The notes under the pieces were generated by a model that made no database searches, had not been told where the DNA came from, and saw only the letters and a program-made list of their open reading frames with translations. Of a DNA stretch of 64,000 nt, positions 23,513 through 35,480 are shown one piece after another. The translations under genes were made by a program, and so were the position numbers. The stretch's first letter is position 1, and each line of letters begins with the position of its first letter. Source of the stretch: Takakia lepidozioides (lineage: Eukaryota > Streptophyta > Takakiopsida > Takakiales > Takakiaceae); contig CM060733.1 of assembly GCA_030704615.1 (NCBI GenBank), positions 18,848,001 through 18,912,000 of the forward strand, given 5' to 3'.

Positions 23513-24048
23513 CATCATCTGTCCCCTCTGTTTTACTGTCACATTTCACTGTCAGATGTCAGAACCTGGCACCTGGATTCGACGCAGTATACTGTCAGAA
23601 TGGGAATCTTGTAAGAAAGCCAAGTATGCAGCATGCCCAGAAAATGTGTAGAGTATTTAGAGTGTCTGCACATAGTAGGAATCGAGGAAAGTGGAAGGTG
23701 AATACGAGAGTGAATGAAGCACCTCACCCCTTGGTGTTTTGCAGGGGGTGGAACAACAATGACACAATGTCAATTGCAGAACCAGCACTGCATGCTTGGA
23801 GAGTCACCAGGTAGAAGTGTGCCAGTGTCTCTTCAATCCCAGGGCAGTTTCTCGATTTCCGAGGTTTGCACACAGTGCCTGTCGTCAGGTGTAGAAGACA
23901 GCATTTTCTTTCTGTGTGAAGGTCGAAAGTGCATGGGTTCAAAAGGTTGAAGCAGTATTGCTCCCACATGGGCGGCAGGAAATCTTTTTCAGGCAACCGA
24001 TGCGCATATGTTCAACAAGATATGTAACGCTCACCAAGCCGCCTGGTC
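23513..24048. other. no gene seen
   Basis: Downstream flank of the minus-strand glycosyltransferase pseudogene. No recognisable coding text. Confidence 0.4.
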
Positions 24049-24295
24049 TTAATCCAAGCCTGACGGCGCGTGGAAGCTATGCAGACAAGCTTCGGACCTT
24101 ATGGACGAAATGTGAGAAGAAGCTCCATACAGGTTCATGTACTCTGGATGCCCTTCGAGCACCGCCCACTCGCTGGCGCCATACCTTCGAAACATTTGGA
24201 AGAGCTTCGGCAAGGTCACTCCATATTTATGCCAAACAATAGCTTGTGGTGCACGCTTCGTTAAGATTCCACACTCGTTAGCGCGGACACAGTAG

Positions 24296-26075
24296 TCAAG
24301 CTGCCTTAGGGAAACTCTCATCAAAACCACCAACTTCAGAAACCAGCTTCTGACAAACTTGAATCGAGAGATTGCAAGACGGTCCGTAGAGAAGTCCCTC
24401 ACCATTCATTTTGATTCGCCCATTTAATGTTCCGAAGTGGTCATGGAACTTGCCGACCATGCTCTTTCCGTAGGCATATGTTAGACCGGAGAAAATAACT
24501 CCATCTGACCCTTCCCTGTTTTGCTTCAACTCTTGGAAGTGCATGTCCACCATGGCTTCAACCCAGTGCCTGTCTGCTTCACAGTCTGAATCTATGAAGT
24601 TGACAATCTGGTTCACTCTCACAGGGAGTGCTGCGAGTCAGAAGAGATACAGCAACCGGGCACAATTACAGAGAGGAGAGATAAGGTAGCCATTTGAACA
24701 TGACTAATAAATGAACCTGTTCACATGGGCCAGCATTCTTAGTTCTTGGTGACAGAGTCTAAACTTACCTGGGCATGATATTCATTCATAGCAATGCTGA
24801 ATCCTAGGTTGCGAGCTGCTGCTGGACCTTGATTTTTGCTGCACTTGATCAATTGGAATCCTTCAGGAAGCTTGAAAAACTCATGTTCTCCTTCGGCAAC
24901 TGCACTTCCATACCACAGCAGAGGGGAACCATCATCGACAAGAAGCACTTGTGCTGGGTAGAAGCTTTGATCGGTGAGGCTAGCGACTAAATGCATCACT
25001 TCATTTCGTTGTTGAGAGGACCTCACATACACCGGAACCACCACCACCACTGTGGGCCGAAAATCTCTGGACAACAGGATTGCGTATCCAAGGATAAGAA
25101 GCTGGAAAAACCAATGTCTGCCTGACATGCCCTCCAGGGAATATTATAGACATTTGCATCTGGCAAGGCCGATTGTTTACATAGATAGAATCTTAGTATC
25201 CATCATGAGGTACTAGACCTACAGAGCAAAGGAACTCACAGCGCACACCAGCAGATCATGTACAAAACTACAAGCATCTTAAGACATATGAAGTCCTACT
25301 TAAATAACAACGTCTTCTCGGATGCTGCGATCTTAGCTATGGCATTTCGCACACCATATGATTTGTGCGGCACTAACGAAAGCAGCCAACTCTTCTCCTG
25401 AAGGTCGACAAGTACTTGCACATGTGATGCATGACAGGATTACAAGCGTAGGCTGCTGTGTACCCAATTCTGTCAAGATGAATACCCTGGCCGAGCCGAA
25501 AAGCACGTTGCAGGCTATCGCACAATCATCAGATTAGGAATATATTGGCTCGGACATGATCCAGATGATGTACGTCTGTACTTAGGCACGAAGTATAACC
25601 TAGACCTGTAGTGATTTGTGGGGTTAGATAGGTGGGAACATCTCTTTCATTTTGACCTGAGCTACGGTTTCCTTGAGATTCTCTTCGTCCAGGCTCATGA
25701 GTGTGTATCCAACCTTCTCTCAGTGGCGCCATTGATACTTAATTCCTGGAAGTCCCTGGGATTAACTTTCTCGCTTTCGTTTGACTCTGAAACGTTGAAC
25801 CCTGCATTTTCAGCTTGGCTAGTCATCTCGACATTGCTTGCTGACGTACGTCCATTGTTACGTCTGGCATATGAATAAAGACTTTGAACAGGTACTGCCG
25901 TCAGCTTTCGATCCTGGGGATGTATTCTTCCAAAGTGGAAACCAGACACGCAGACAATTTTAAGAACGGAGAAGACCATCTTGTAGTAGACAGACAAGGT
26001 GGTATCTGCCATCACCTGTCGAATCTCATGCAATATGCTAGTTATAAGAGAATGCAGTCTCATCGTCCCTGTCAT
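24296..26075 (-). pseudogene. GT2 glycosyltransferase, copy 1, truncated by 11-nt deletion
   Basis: Partner of the intact gene at 28007-29794. Exons: 26075-25714 (362 nt), 25066-24769 (298 nt), and 24607 leftward. The first two match the partner in length and phase exactly. Exon 3 keeps the DSD motif (IVNFIDSDCEADRHW). Where the partner reads KAAFEDVDYCVR, 11 nt are missing and the frame hits TGA right after FPKAA (24296). The lost segment is the GT2 Glu-Asp acceptor-base motif plus ~75 C-terminal residues. Remnant coding continues out of frame to about 24130 (YGASEWAVLEGHPEYMNLYG). Exon 1 encodes a hydrophobic segment (LSVYYKMVFSVLKIVCVSGF). It is probably inactive. Confidence 0.85.
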
Positions 26076-28006
26076 GGTACCGACTTGTCAACAAGTTCCT
26101 GGATGAGCAATCCTGGTGCCCAACAACTCCGATATGCTGCCTGCACTGTCATATGATCCCTTCCCCACAATCCTGTTCCACTGCCTGTAGACTGCCCATG
26201 CGTGCTAGCTCAGTCAGTGGCCTGGTCGGTACATGTTACCTTCATAACCTCGAGCTATAATATATATGTCATATTAACACTTGAGAGGCTATTCATATTG
26301 CACAGAACTCGTTTTCGGAGTCCAGCAAACATCAATGCACTAGAAATGCGTTGTTTTTGGGTGGGTGGTCCGACCACGATCTTGTTCATAGATTGCTTTT
26401 GGTCCTAGAACTTAGCTCAAGTCAGCTCCTCATGAGTCCAACCCCGGCATAGAAATCAAAGAATGCAGTGCAATGCATATGTTAGTTCAACTGATAGATC
26501 TAGGAACCCGAAAAGGAAGGCACATAAGTCGGTGGAGATAGTAAGATTGGTCCACAGTGGCAGGCCTGTTTAGGCAAGGCACCTGTGTTCCAAGGTGAAG
26601 AGCTTGTGATCGGTTATGGTGAGCTCTACTGTGGTCTTCCACGCGTTGTGGCTGGTGGGTGGCAGCATCGTCAGCCTCGCTCGATTGCTGGCATGCAGGG
26701 CAGCCCAGCTCACTCCCATCCGACTGCTCCCGAGCGCTGCTCATCTGGCAGATAGCAACCCGGGCAGCCCCTCTGCCCTAAATCTGGCTCTCATTGTCTA
26801 CTGCTGCCCTTTCCTTTCTTTTCTCTACTTTCCTCAACTACATTACTACAGTGACATCAAGTACATACTGAAAAAGATGAAACGAAAAGGCCGTTGTACA
26901 GAAAAGTTGATCATATAAAGAACACACTAGGGTAGCCTGTGCCGTTGGCCCAAGTGTCCAATGTCACCTCATAAGCCCAAATACAAGATCTCCTATGTAT
27001 CAAAGTGCGTTTCCTATGTCGAGGCCCAAATGCAACCTCTAGGGTAGCCTGCGCTGTTGGCCCAAGTGGCCAATGTCATCTATGTCATTTAAGTCTAATC
27101 ATTCAGACTATTTTGGCTTACTCGGAAGACGTCTGATCAGTCTGATTAACTCTGTTCAATGCATTACTCTCCTGATTAAGGCTTCTGTAAATTACCATTT
27201 CCTAGTCACGGACCTCACCCACGCTAAGAAAATTATTGTCAACGGCTCTGAGCTTGGGGTTAATTTTTCGGAAGTGAAGGGCTACAATCAGGGTTGACAA
27301 TCAGCTGGCCTGTCTCGGCCTGTGCTTGATCTGGCCATTTAAGTAACACCAGTGCAAAGGAGGAGGGGGACAGTTTCAGACACTCATCCTACAAGAGTCC
27401 AATGCATACATGTAAAGACCAGTGCCCGAAATGGAGCCGAAATGTTGAACAGCTTCAATGGCATTGCGAGGAGTTTGAACACTTGCACCGGTCTTGGGGC
27501 CAGATCCTGAGATAGATGTATGTTCAGATCAAACCTTATTCCTTATTCAAATAAAATCTTACAGATCACGCACTGACGTTTGTGAATAGATTGATCAGTG
27601 CCCAAGTTGCTGCATGAGCGCACGCCTATCTAGACAAGAACATCTGATCTACTTGTTTTGATTTCTGAACCATTTTCAAGATCTATAGGCTTCAATCTAT
27701 GCACTGCTGTGTCCCAGAGTTGAAATGTGCAAACCGTTCTCACTCTCTTCCTCCCTCTCTTCTCTATAGTACACCTTCTCAGCCACCTCTTGCATATCTG
27801 CACGAGTGGTCTTTCAGGAGTGTACTGGTCATATACACCAACAAATTTTAATCAACCACCTCAAAATGAATGGAGCTCAATGTCAAGATCTCAGAGAGCT
27901 GAATTGACGAGTAATGACTTTATCAAGTCTACAGCTGACCTCTGCAATTCAATTTTCGCGTGTAATTTGAGGTATGGCTGATAAGCTCAACACACGAGTC
28001 AGTGTT
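26076..28006. other. spacer between GT2 copies; small direct repeat
   Basis: No gene recognised. A ~43-bp direct repeat, CTAGGGTAGCCTGTGCCGTT at 26927 and CTAGGGTAGCCTGCGCTGTT at 27040, is 113 bp apart. Promoter elements for the upstream end of the copy-1 gene are expected just right of 26075 but are not obvious. Confidence 0.45.
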
Positions 28007-29794
28007 TTATGCCATCTTGGGAGCTTTGGAAGGAATATGGTACGAGGCTCCATACATGTTCATGTACTCGGGATGCCTTTCGAGCACTGCCCATTCGCTT
28101 GCGCCATACCTTTGAAACATTCGGAAGAGTTGGGGGAAGGACACTCCATATTTATGCCACACCTTGGCATTTGGTACACATTGGGTTAAGAGTCCACACT
28201 TGCTAGCGCGGACACAGTAGTCAACATCTTCGAAAGCTGCCTTAGGGAAACTCTCATCAAAACCTCCAACTTCAGAGAGCAACTTCTGGCAAATGCGGAG
28301 TGAGAGATTGCACGAGGGCCCGTAGAGGAGTCCCTCCCCATTCATTTTGATCCGCCCATTCAGTGTTCCAAAATGGTCATGGAATTTCCCGACCATGCTG
28401 TTTCCGTAGGCATACGTAACACCGGAAAGAATAGCTCCATCTGAGCCCTCGGTTTTTTTCTTGAGCTCCTGGAAGTGGGCATGCACCATCGCCTCAACCC
28501 AGTGGCTGTCTGCTTCACAATCTGAATCTACGAAGTTGACGATCTGGTTCAAGTAATCCACAACGTAAATGTCAGACAGAAATGTACATACTCATGTATA
28601 AGAGGTTGTTTGCCGTACGTAGCCCTGTGGCCATAGACCCAGCGTCCAGTTTGGGAGGAACAAAAGGAACAGACTCTACCTTTGCGAGGGGCTCACTCCG
28701 GTTTGAGAAATCTAACGAGAGATCATGTGGTATATAGATCTCCTGGATTATTCAAGCACGGTGCTAGGGCTGCGAAGAGTTTAGTTACCTTGGCATGATA
28801 TTCATTCATTGCTATGCCTAGTCCCAAGGTCCGAGCAGCTGCAGGTCCGCGATTCTTTGGACACTTGATTAGTCTGAACCCTTCAGGAAGCTTGAGATCC
28901 TCTTCCTTGTTTCCATCTGCCGATATCTTGTACCATTGTAGAGGGGAACCATCGTCAACAAGAAGCACTTTCTCTGGGTTGAAGGTTTGGTTTGCGAGGC
29001 TAGTGACCAGTTCCATGACTTCTTTGCGTTGCTGGAGGGACCTCACATACACGGGTATCACCACCACAACTGTGGGCCGGAAATCTCTGTATGAAAGAAA
29101 TTCAAAAGGATGATCAAGAGATTAAGGAACAAGATGGTAGATATGATTATATATATCCGCTAGCCTGGTTTGGGTGACTTAATTCAGATTTTCACTGTAA
29201 ATTTGTTCTAGAAAACTGCACTTGTAAGCTATAGATATGAAGCAGATACGGAGGATCCTAAGCTTGAACATGAACACGCTAGTTAGACGAATCACTCCAC
29301 GGACCCAAATGTATTTTTGAACACTGACATTCTCATCTCAACCTGCCGATATCTAAGGTCTCTCTGTCAGTCATATTGAATTCTAGGTCCATGCAGAGAT
29401 TCATTGTTTCTACGGAGTGTGAAATTTGCAACCTTTGTTCAACCTCGCCCTCGACGCTTAACTCTTGGAGGCCAGCATAAGCCGGGCTTGAATTCTGGCT
29501 ATCTTGTTTGCAATCTGTCTCTGCGCTGGGCTCACTGCGCAGCACCTTGTCCGCCTCGCCATTTTCACTTTGCTTCTCGTTTGACGAAAAGGTTGGTATT
29601 GGTGGCGGCAACCTTGGCATTTGAGTTCTGATGTCCGGATACTCTCTCCCCAAGTTGAAACCACAGACACAGATAATCTTGAGGATGGAGAAGACGATCT
29701 TGTAGTATAACGAGAGTGTTGTATCCGCCATTACCGTTTTAATCTCATACTTGATGCTTGTGATGAGAGATTGCAGCTGCTGTGTCCCCGTCAT
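28007..29794 (-). CDS. family-2 glycosyltransferase, copy 2, intact
   Basis: Predicted GT-A fold inverting glycosyltransferase using a nucleotide sugar; acceptor unknown. Exons 29794-29433 (362 nt), 29086-28789 (298 nt) and 28543-28007 (537 nt) sum to 1197 nt, 398 residues plus TAA. The exon 1 donor was chosen because the copy-1 gene has the same AG-GTTG in the same phase and similarity falls off right after it. Residues ~25-48 are hydrophobic (LSLYYKIVFSILKIICVCGF), a likely membrane anchor, followed by a Ser/Glu-rich stalk. The catalytic domain starts DFRPTVVVVIPVY, with LLVDDGSP, GPAAAR, DSD in FVDSDCEA, and FEDVDYCVR, the Glu-Asp motif. The C terminus has YGASEWAVLERHPEY. It is not a CesA/Csl-type GT2: no QxxRW and too short. 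Start at ATG 29794, matched by the ATG of copy 1. Confidence 0.88.
28588..28705 (+). repeat. dispersed repeat, copy 4, in GT2 intron
   Basis: TACTCATGTATAAGAGGTTG, GGCCATAGACCCAGCG and GGAACAGACTCTACC match the family core. It lies in the 245-bp intron 28788-28544. The same intron of the copy-1 gene is 161 bp and lacks it, so it inserted after the gene duplication. Confidence 0.75.
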
Positions 29795-32700
29795 GGTGCC
29801 TCCGGTCCAGCACTTATGCCTCTCTGGCTTCTCTAGCACCAAATTTCTGACTTGTATAGTCTCCTATCTACTCTATGCTCTCCACTAATCTCCCTGTCTC
29901 CTAGTAGATCGGTCCTTCTTTCTGCAACCTGCACGTGACTTGAGAATTATATCACTCAAACAGGAAAATTCTCCTCTCTCTCCCAAGTACCTACTTTACC
30001 GATATCGAAGTGATTAGATCTATCTAGAGTCTACAGGTGCCAGCTAATAAAAATCTGGCCTTTAAAGTCACAGCTGCATCCTTACTCTACAGACGAGTCA
30101 TATCATGGCTAACCTGTTCACAATCGTACATAGTCAAGATTTCGCAGGAGAAATCGTGATGTTCTAATCTTCAATTGATGAAACACAAAAATTTATGATA
30201 CTGGTGTAACCGTGCACACTTGAAGTAATGCAATATAGATCTCCCGAAACCCCCTAGTTTAAAAAAATTACTTGCACACGAATGCCTTGTACGTAGTCCA
30301 GATCATATGAGTACTGTGAATTCCAGTTTTTTTGCAAATTTTTGAGACCTGGCAATCAAAACACACACACAGGCCTGCACACTCGTGAACACAGACAGTA
30401 CGCACACAAGATTTGGTCTAAGTTTCTAGCTTAAAACATGGTGACATACACCAGTCCTGAGTGAAGAACTGCGAATCAGAGAAAATGTCTGCACTGTCCT
30501 TGTAGTCGGTTCTTTTGGCCAGCGCAGAACAATTCAAAAGACTTGCATCATGGGATTTAATCCATAAGCACAGTACAGGTGAGAGACGCAATCTTATATA
30601 TAACACAAAATTGAATTAAAATTTCATCAGAAGCAGAGCAGCTGAAGTTCTTCGTCCGCAATGACAGGGACAATGAAATTTGAAGAAAATCCTTCAACAC
30701 AAACATTCACTGGAGTACTTAATGGTCCAGTTCTAGAGCTCACCTAACTTCCCTTACAGTATACGGTCTAACATTCTGTCTAAGCTCAACTTACCTTTTC
30801 AAAAAAACTCACGCGGGAAACTGATAAGCACGTTGGGAGAAAGAAGGAGAAAGGGAATAAAGCACAACAAATCAGTTCTCCAGCAGAGAACCGAAATGTT
30901 CAATATGGGAGGTCCTGAAGCAACACGTTACCGGAACAGCAGCCTGCGAATCAACCTGTCACAACGATCTCAGGGATTTGAAGATGAGAGAGGAGATAGG
31001 GAGCAAGAGCAGAAGAAACACATATATAGATCGAGAGAGAGAAAGAGGGAGAGAGAGGAGGGGACGTTTGCTCTGGCAATACTAGTGGGAGAGGGTGAAT
31101 TCTGTAGTAGTAACATCAACCGCGGGCCCACTACAGGAAACTACAGCCATGAAAGTTGGCGTGCAGGTGACAGCTAGACTTGGGCCCCAGTTTACTTAGA
31201 TCATGGACGTGTAGACCTCTGGCCTCCAACTTAGGTTACTGCTAAGAGCACACTAGTCGGCCCATAGTGGGGTCAGGCGAAGCAATATGTAGCAATCAAG
31301 CATGGGCACTTTAGAATGTCATCATGGTGGATGCCCCCACACCGCTCCGGTACACTTGGGCACCTCTCTGTCGTCTTGCAGGCCCAGTCTTGCAAGAGTA
31401 AAAGTGAACTGGTTTTGTACGCCGGACGCCATGGCCTTGCGCACATGAGCAGCTCACCCCAGGCTGCAGTTCTTGCACGAACCCTGTGCAGTCTGTGTCG
31501 TAAGGTGCAGATTGAAGACGGTGGGCAGGGATATTATCTTCTATCTAGAGCCCAGAATTGGCCAGACTGTCCTTTGAACAAGTCTCTCACAGACCATCAC
31601 ATGTCTCCTTTCTTCTTTATCTCCTCTTGCCTGATGGCTTCTATTTTATATACGAGCTTAGTACACCCATATCAGCAAAGTTCTCCGCCCTGAGATTGTT
31701 TTCATTAGCTCACTGGAATGTGGAGTCAAAGCATCCCCACCACCAACAATCACTGCAAGAATTGGTCACCTCTCTGATCAATAGTGGTGATTCGAGACTC
31801 CGGATGAGTGCAGCCTCAAGATCAAGGCAGACCTGTTGAATTTTTGGAGGACCAAAACACTTGGCGGCCCAAAAAGCTTGGCTGGTGGTAGGACCCCTTC
31901 AACTGCAAACTGGGTTTTCACTGCCATCAACAAATCTTTGACCCTTTCTCTCTTTCTCTCTTTTTCTTCCTTCCCAAGACTGTGTCGCTCTTTCGCAACG
32001 TGGCTCTCTACAAATCGCTCCTTCGGATGCGAATCTGACGCCTCACAAACAGTATCAAAAAAATCTCCGACGATCGGACGGCGCCAGTCCGACCCTGCAG
32101 AGACGACACTGCAATACTTTATAATGAGATGCTTTACCTCCATGTTGGTAAATCTTCTGTTTTGTCTCTTTTTCTTAGATTAGGGTATTGGGGCTAGATT
32201 GATTTATTACCGCAAGCTGCCAAAGTAGATCAGAGATTCCATGGCTCCAAGATTCATACCTTACGTGAGTAATTACATCACCCATGAAAACCCCTACTAA
32301 CATTGAAGCGGACCGAGTGGACCGAGTCGCACAAATTCGTGGAATGCTCGGAAAGAGAATCCGGCAATCAAACGCTTGGCCAAACTAAGTAGTGAGGGAT
32401 GCGAGTTTGCTGTCGTAAATGCAAATGCAAGCACGTCCGGGGGTGGAAGGGAGGGGATCTTGGTCGGCCTCAACCAACAAGTGCAAGTGCACTACAAGAA
32501 TATTTCTGTTAGTTTCGGTTACGTCCTTACACTCGGAATGTTAGTAAAGTAAATACCTGTGTGAGCCATTGTGAGCCAGTCTCACACTCCACTGAGGAGT
32601 GGGCCCTTGTCGCTGATTCCAATGTACCATTGTTGGGCGGGTATTATTATTTTTTATACCACAGTTGTCCTCATGTTGAAATATCCTTTTCTACCATAAT

Positions 32701-32824
32701 TTTTTTTTAAATTTTAATATCCATTGGTTCTCAATAAAAGCAAAAAAAAAGCATGTTTTGTAATTTGCAAACATAGGAGGAAGTTGAATACAAGCCCGGG
32801 AGCCCCCGCGTATAATATTTTACG
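29795..32824. other. long spacer, no gene seen
   Basis: Upstream region of the intact GT2 gene. There is a purine tract near 31030 (GAGAGAGAAAGAGGGAGAGAG), TATATA-rich stretches near 30590 and short open frames only. None matches a recognisable protein. Confidence 0.45.
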
Positions 32825-33090
32825 AAACAGCCTTGTGCTGGGTGCCTCACGGCAAGGTTACTCTTAAAGAGGTTATTTTCTCCCAATTAGTAGCTCCCAC
32901 TAGTCAATAGCTCAGTTGGATAGAACACTTCGTGGCACCCACGTGAATCTGGGTTCAAATCCTGATGCCTTGTCGGGTGTGGTATACTCTTCTTCCTTGT
33001 GCTCGGTGCCTCATGGCGAAATAACCTCTCACTATAACTAAAGGGGCCTGATTTGTGAGATGTTGCTCCGGGAAAGAAAAGAAACAAGAG
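32825..33090 (+). mobile_element. tRNA-derived SINE plus an adjoining SINE tail
   Basis: A Pol III A box TAGCTCAGTTGGATAG (32908-32923) and B box GGGTTCAAATCC (near 32951) are followed by a tail CTTGTGCTCGGTGCCTC...GGGGCCTGATTTGTGAG. A second, headless tail (CCTTGTGCTGGGTGCCTCACG) sits at 32831-32900. The unit recurs at 33519 and, inverted, at 45055. Confidence 0.75.
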
Positions 33091-33518
33091 GTTATTGTCT
33101 CCTCTCACTACACTTACATGATTAGGTATTTGAAAGAACCATACAAGTATTGGGCAGTTATTTGATTTTTTTCATAACCGGTGGCTTCAAATTTTAGGAA
33201 ATCAGTAGCCTGCCGTTCTGTTACTAGTCGACGATTTTCATCAAATAACTGCAGGTATTAGGCGGTTCTTTAAGAGGTTTCCTTGCCAGGTTATTTAAAT
33301 GTCCGACCTCAGCCGGTTCCTAATTAGACGGGCTACCTCATTTTTCCATCTCTGGTGGTTAAAAGTCCTGTTTGGGGAAGAAGGGTTTCTACGGCCAGAG
33401 CCCAGAACTCCCGTTATTAGAGAGGAAAAAGAATAACCACCCGGTTTCTTAACCCTAGTATTACAAAACTGATACCAGCCTGGTTGTTTTTTTAATTTCC
33501 TGTCTGATACTCCTACCA

Positions 33519-33715
33519 TGGTAGCTCAGTTGGATAGTGCACTCTGAGGTGATTCTGCGCTCGAATCCTGCTACCATATTGGGTGGTATTATATTCTCCT
33601 CCTTCCCTGGGCTGTGCCCTTGAGCCTTGTGCTTGGTTACTTGGAAAGAGGTTAGTTTTTTCCTCTCCCAGTAATTAAGGGGCCTGATTTGTGGGTGGTG
33701 GCTCCCGTAGGTGTT
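33519..33715 (+). mobile_element. tRNA-derived SINE with pairing acceptor-like ends
   Basis: The first 58 bases begin TGGTAGC and end GCTACCA, which pair perfectly as a seven-base acceptor stem. The A box is TAGCTCAGTTGGATAG and the B box CGCTCGAATCC. The anticodon arm is missing, so it is not a tRNA gene. The tail (GAGCCTTGTGCTTGGTT... GGGGCCTGATTTGTGGG) matches the copy at 32,9xx. Confidence 0.75.
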
Positions 33716-33813
33716 ATCAGTGGAGTGGAATCCATGAACATTCATTTACCGCCAGATACCATTTGTATCCAACATCCTTTTCGTTAAGACGGGCAGCAAT
33801 ACACTCATCCTCA

Positions 33814-34268
33814 TTAGATTTCACTAAAGAAGAGACTTAAAATCACAGAACTGAACCCGACCAGATCGCAATTGGAAGATAGAAAACTGTCCTCCAGCTT
33901 ACCAAGATCAATCCCAACGACCTTCTCAGAAACAACGCGTACAGGCCCCACACTCGGGGATCGCCTTGCCTTGCGGCCACTTTCATTTTTCGAAATCTGC
34001 GCATCCCCTCCGAAGAAAGATCTCTGCGTATTCCACTGCTCGAGGAGGGAGCAATTCCTATGGTTGACGATACCGCAAGGAGAAGCATTCTCATTGAAAG
34101 AGACACTACCAGATCTTGGAAGGTGACTCTGAAGTAACCCAACACAATGACAGGCCCAAGACCACTCCGATGCAGCTTGTAGGGCGTAGACCATAAACAG
34201 CTTGTAGAAAGTGTCCATGCCCCAGTAATCAGCCACTGGAAAGAGCGGGAAAGAGACGATTCATTCAC
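33814..34268 (-). other. two overlapping unrecognised open frames
   Basis: Frames of 140 and 141 codons overlap in different phases (34236-33814 and 34268-33843). The first contains RKARRSPSVGPVRVVSEKVV and a hydrophobic end. Neither resembles a family I know, and at most one can be real. It may be an exon of an unrecognised gene or chance. Confidence 0.2.
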
Positions 34269-34504
34269 TTAAAGTTCGACAGAATGGGCAAGAAAAATCC
34301 ATTAGGTTGCATGGGTGTATCTTTCAAGTCAATCTAGATTTTATCATGAATTGTTTACCCAAACAATCTTGGAGTCCACAGTGACTAGGGTTCCCACAAA
34401 TCTATCCACATTTGTCAGAGAAAGGTTAAAGGTCTGCCACCACATTGTTGTTTGGCGAGCACACCTACTGGTGATTATCATCATGTGCAGCTCATAGAAA
34501 GTGG

Positions 34505-35480
34505 TCACAGAAAACTTTGCAAATGAACTTTTTGACCCTCACTTACCTTCATCCATGTTGGCTGTGTTTGATAAGGTGTAGAGTGCTGTGGATCACACTT
34601 GAGAAGGCCTTTAACCGCACGTTCTGCATGCTCAATGGATTCTGTAGGCACCAAGCAAGGCTCCCCACTCAACAACATCTGGTTCAATTGGCATTTTGGC
34701 AATGAAGTCCTCTGCCTCATCCAATCACCCTGCACGCCCAAGAAGGTCCACCATGCAACCAAAATGCAACCAAACCAGAAAGAGCTTCAAGCCTTCCTGT
34801 TGCATTTGTTCAACAGTTGCAGGGCCACCCTACCACACCCATGCTAAGCATATCCTGCGATCATCATACTCCATGAGACAATGTTTCATTGATGCATCTT
34901 ATCAAACACATGACACACACGATTCATGTCCTCGCATTTGCCACACATGAACAAGGGCAGTTTCCAAAATAATATCAAGGGTAGTTTCAGCGTTGATAAT
35001 GATAGCATGGACCTCTTTGCCTTCTTCCAGGGCTGCCAAACTGGCACATGCAGTGAGAGTGCAAGTGAAGTGACCTTGTTGGGTATCACCCCTTCCTGTA
35101 TCATTTGCTCATACATTTCAAAACCTCCCTACCTGACAATATCCTGCAATCATCGCATTCCCGCAGAACTTATCACACTTAGCCATAGTGTTAAACACTT
35201 GACATGCATCTACCATGCTCCCCAATTTGGCATACATGTCAACAAGAGCTATGTCCAAAATCATATCCCGTTGTAGCTTAGCCTTGAGGATGTCAGCATG
35301 AACCTCTTTGCCTCTTTCCTGGGCTGAAAGGCTCAAACATGCATTAAAAATGCAAATGAATGTGACCCTGTCAGGTGTGACATCTTCCTGTTTCATTTGC
35401 TCATACATCTTGAATGCCTCCATACCACATCCCATGCTGAGCATATCCTGCAATCATGGTCTTCCATGAAACCAAAGTTG
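34505..35480 (-). pseudogene. PPR gene remnant downstream of ASB
   Basis: Pieces of PLS-type PPR repeats: MEAFKMYEQMKQEDVTPDRV, TFICIFNACLSLSAQERGKE and ALVDMYAKLGSMVDACQVFN at 35453-35118. A second repeat is frame-shifted at 35116-34886, and an E-domain trace (HAERAVKGLL) lies at 34762-34505. Frame changes occur at each junction. The repeat portion is duplicated at 41008-41470. Confidence 0.75.

Noticed and set aside
25529-25732. In-frame TGA in exon 1 of GT2 copy 1 as a lesion
   Set aside because: Using the donor at 25713-25712, conserved in phase and position with the intact paralogue, places this TGA in the intron.
29341-29432. Longer GT2 copy-2 exon 1 ending at the GT at 29342-29341
   Set aside because: It also keeps the frame, but similarity to copy 1 collapses after 29433 and only the shorter exon gives equal 362-nt lengths in both genes.
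33519-33576. Possible tRNA gene
   Set aside because: A and B boxes and acceptor-like pairing are present, but there is no anticodon arm and the unit continues into a repeated SINE tail.
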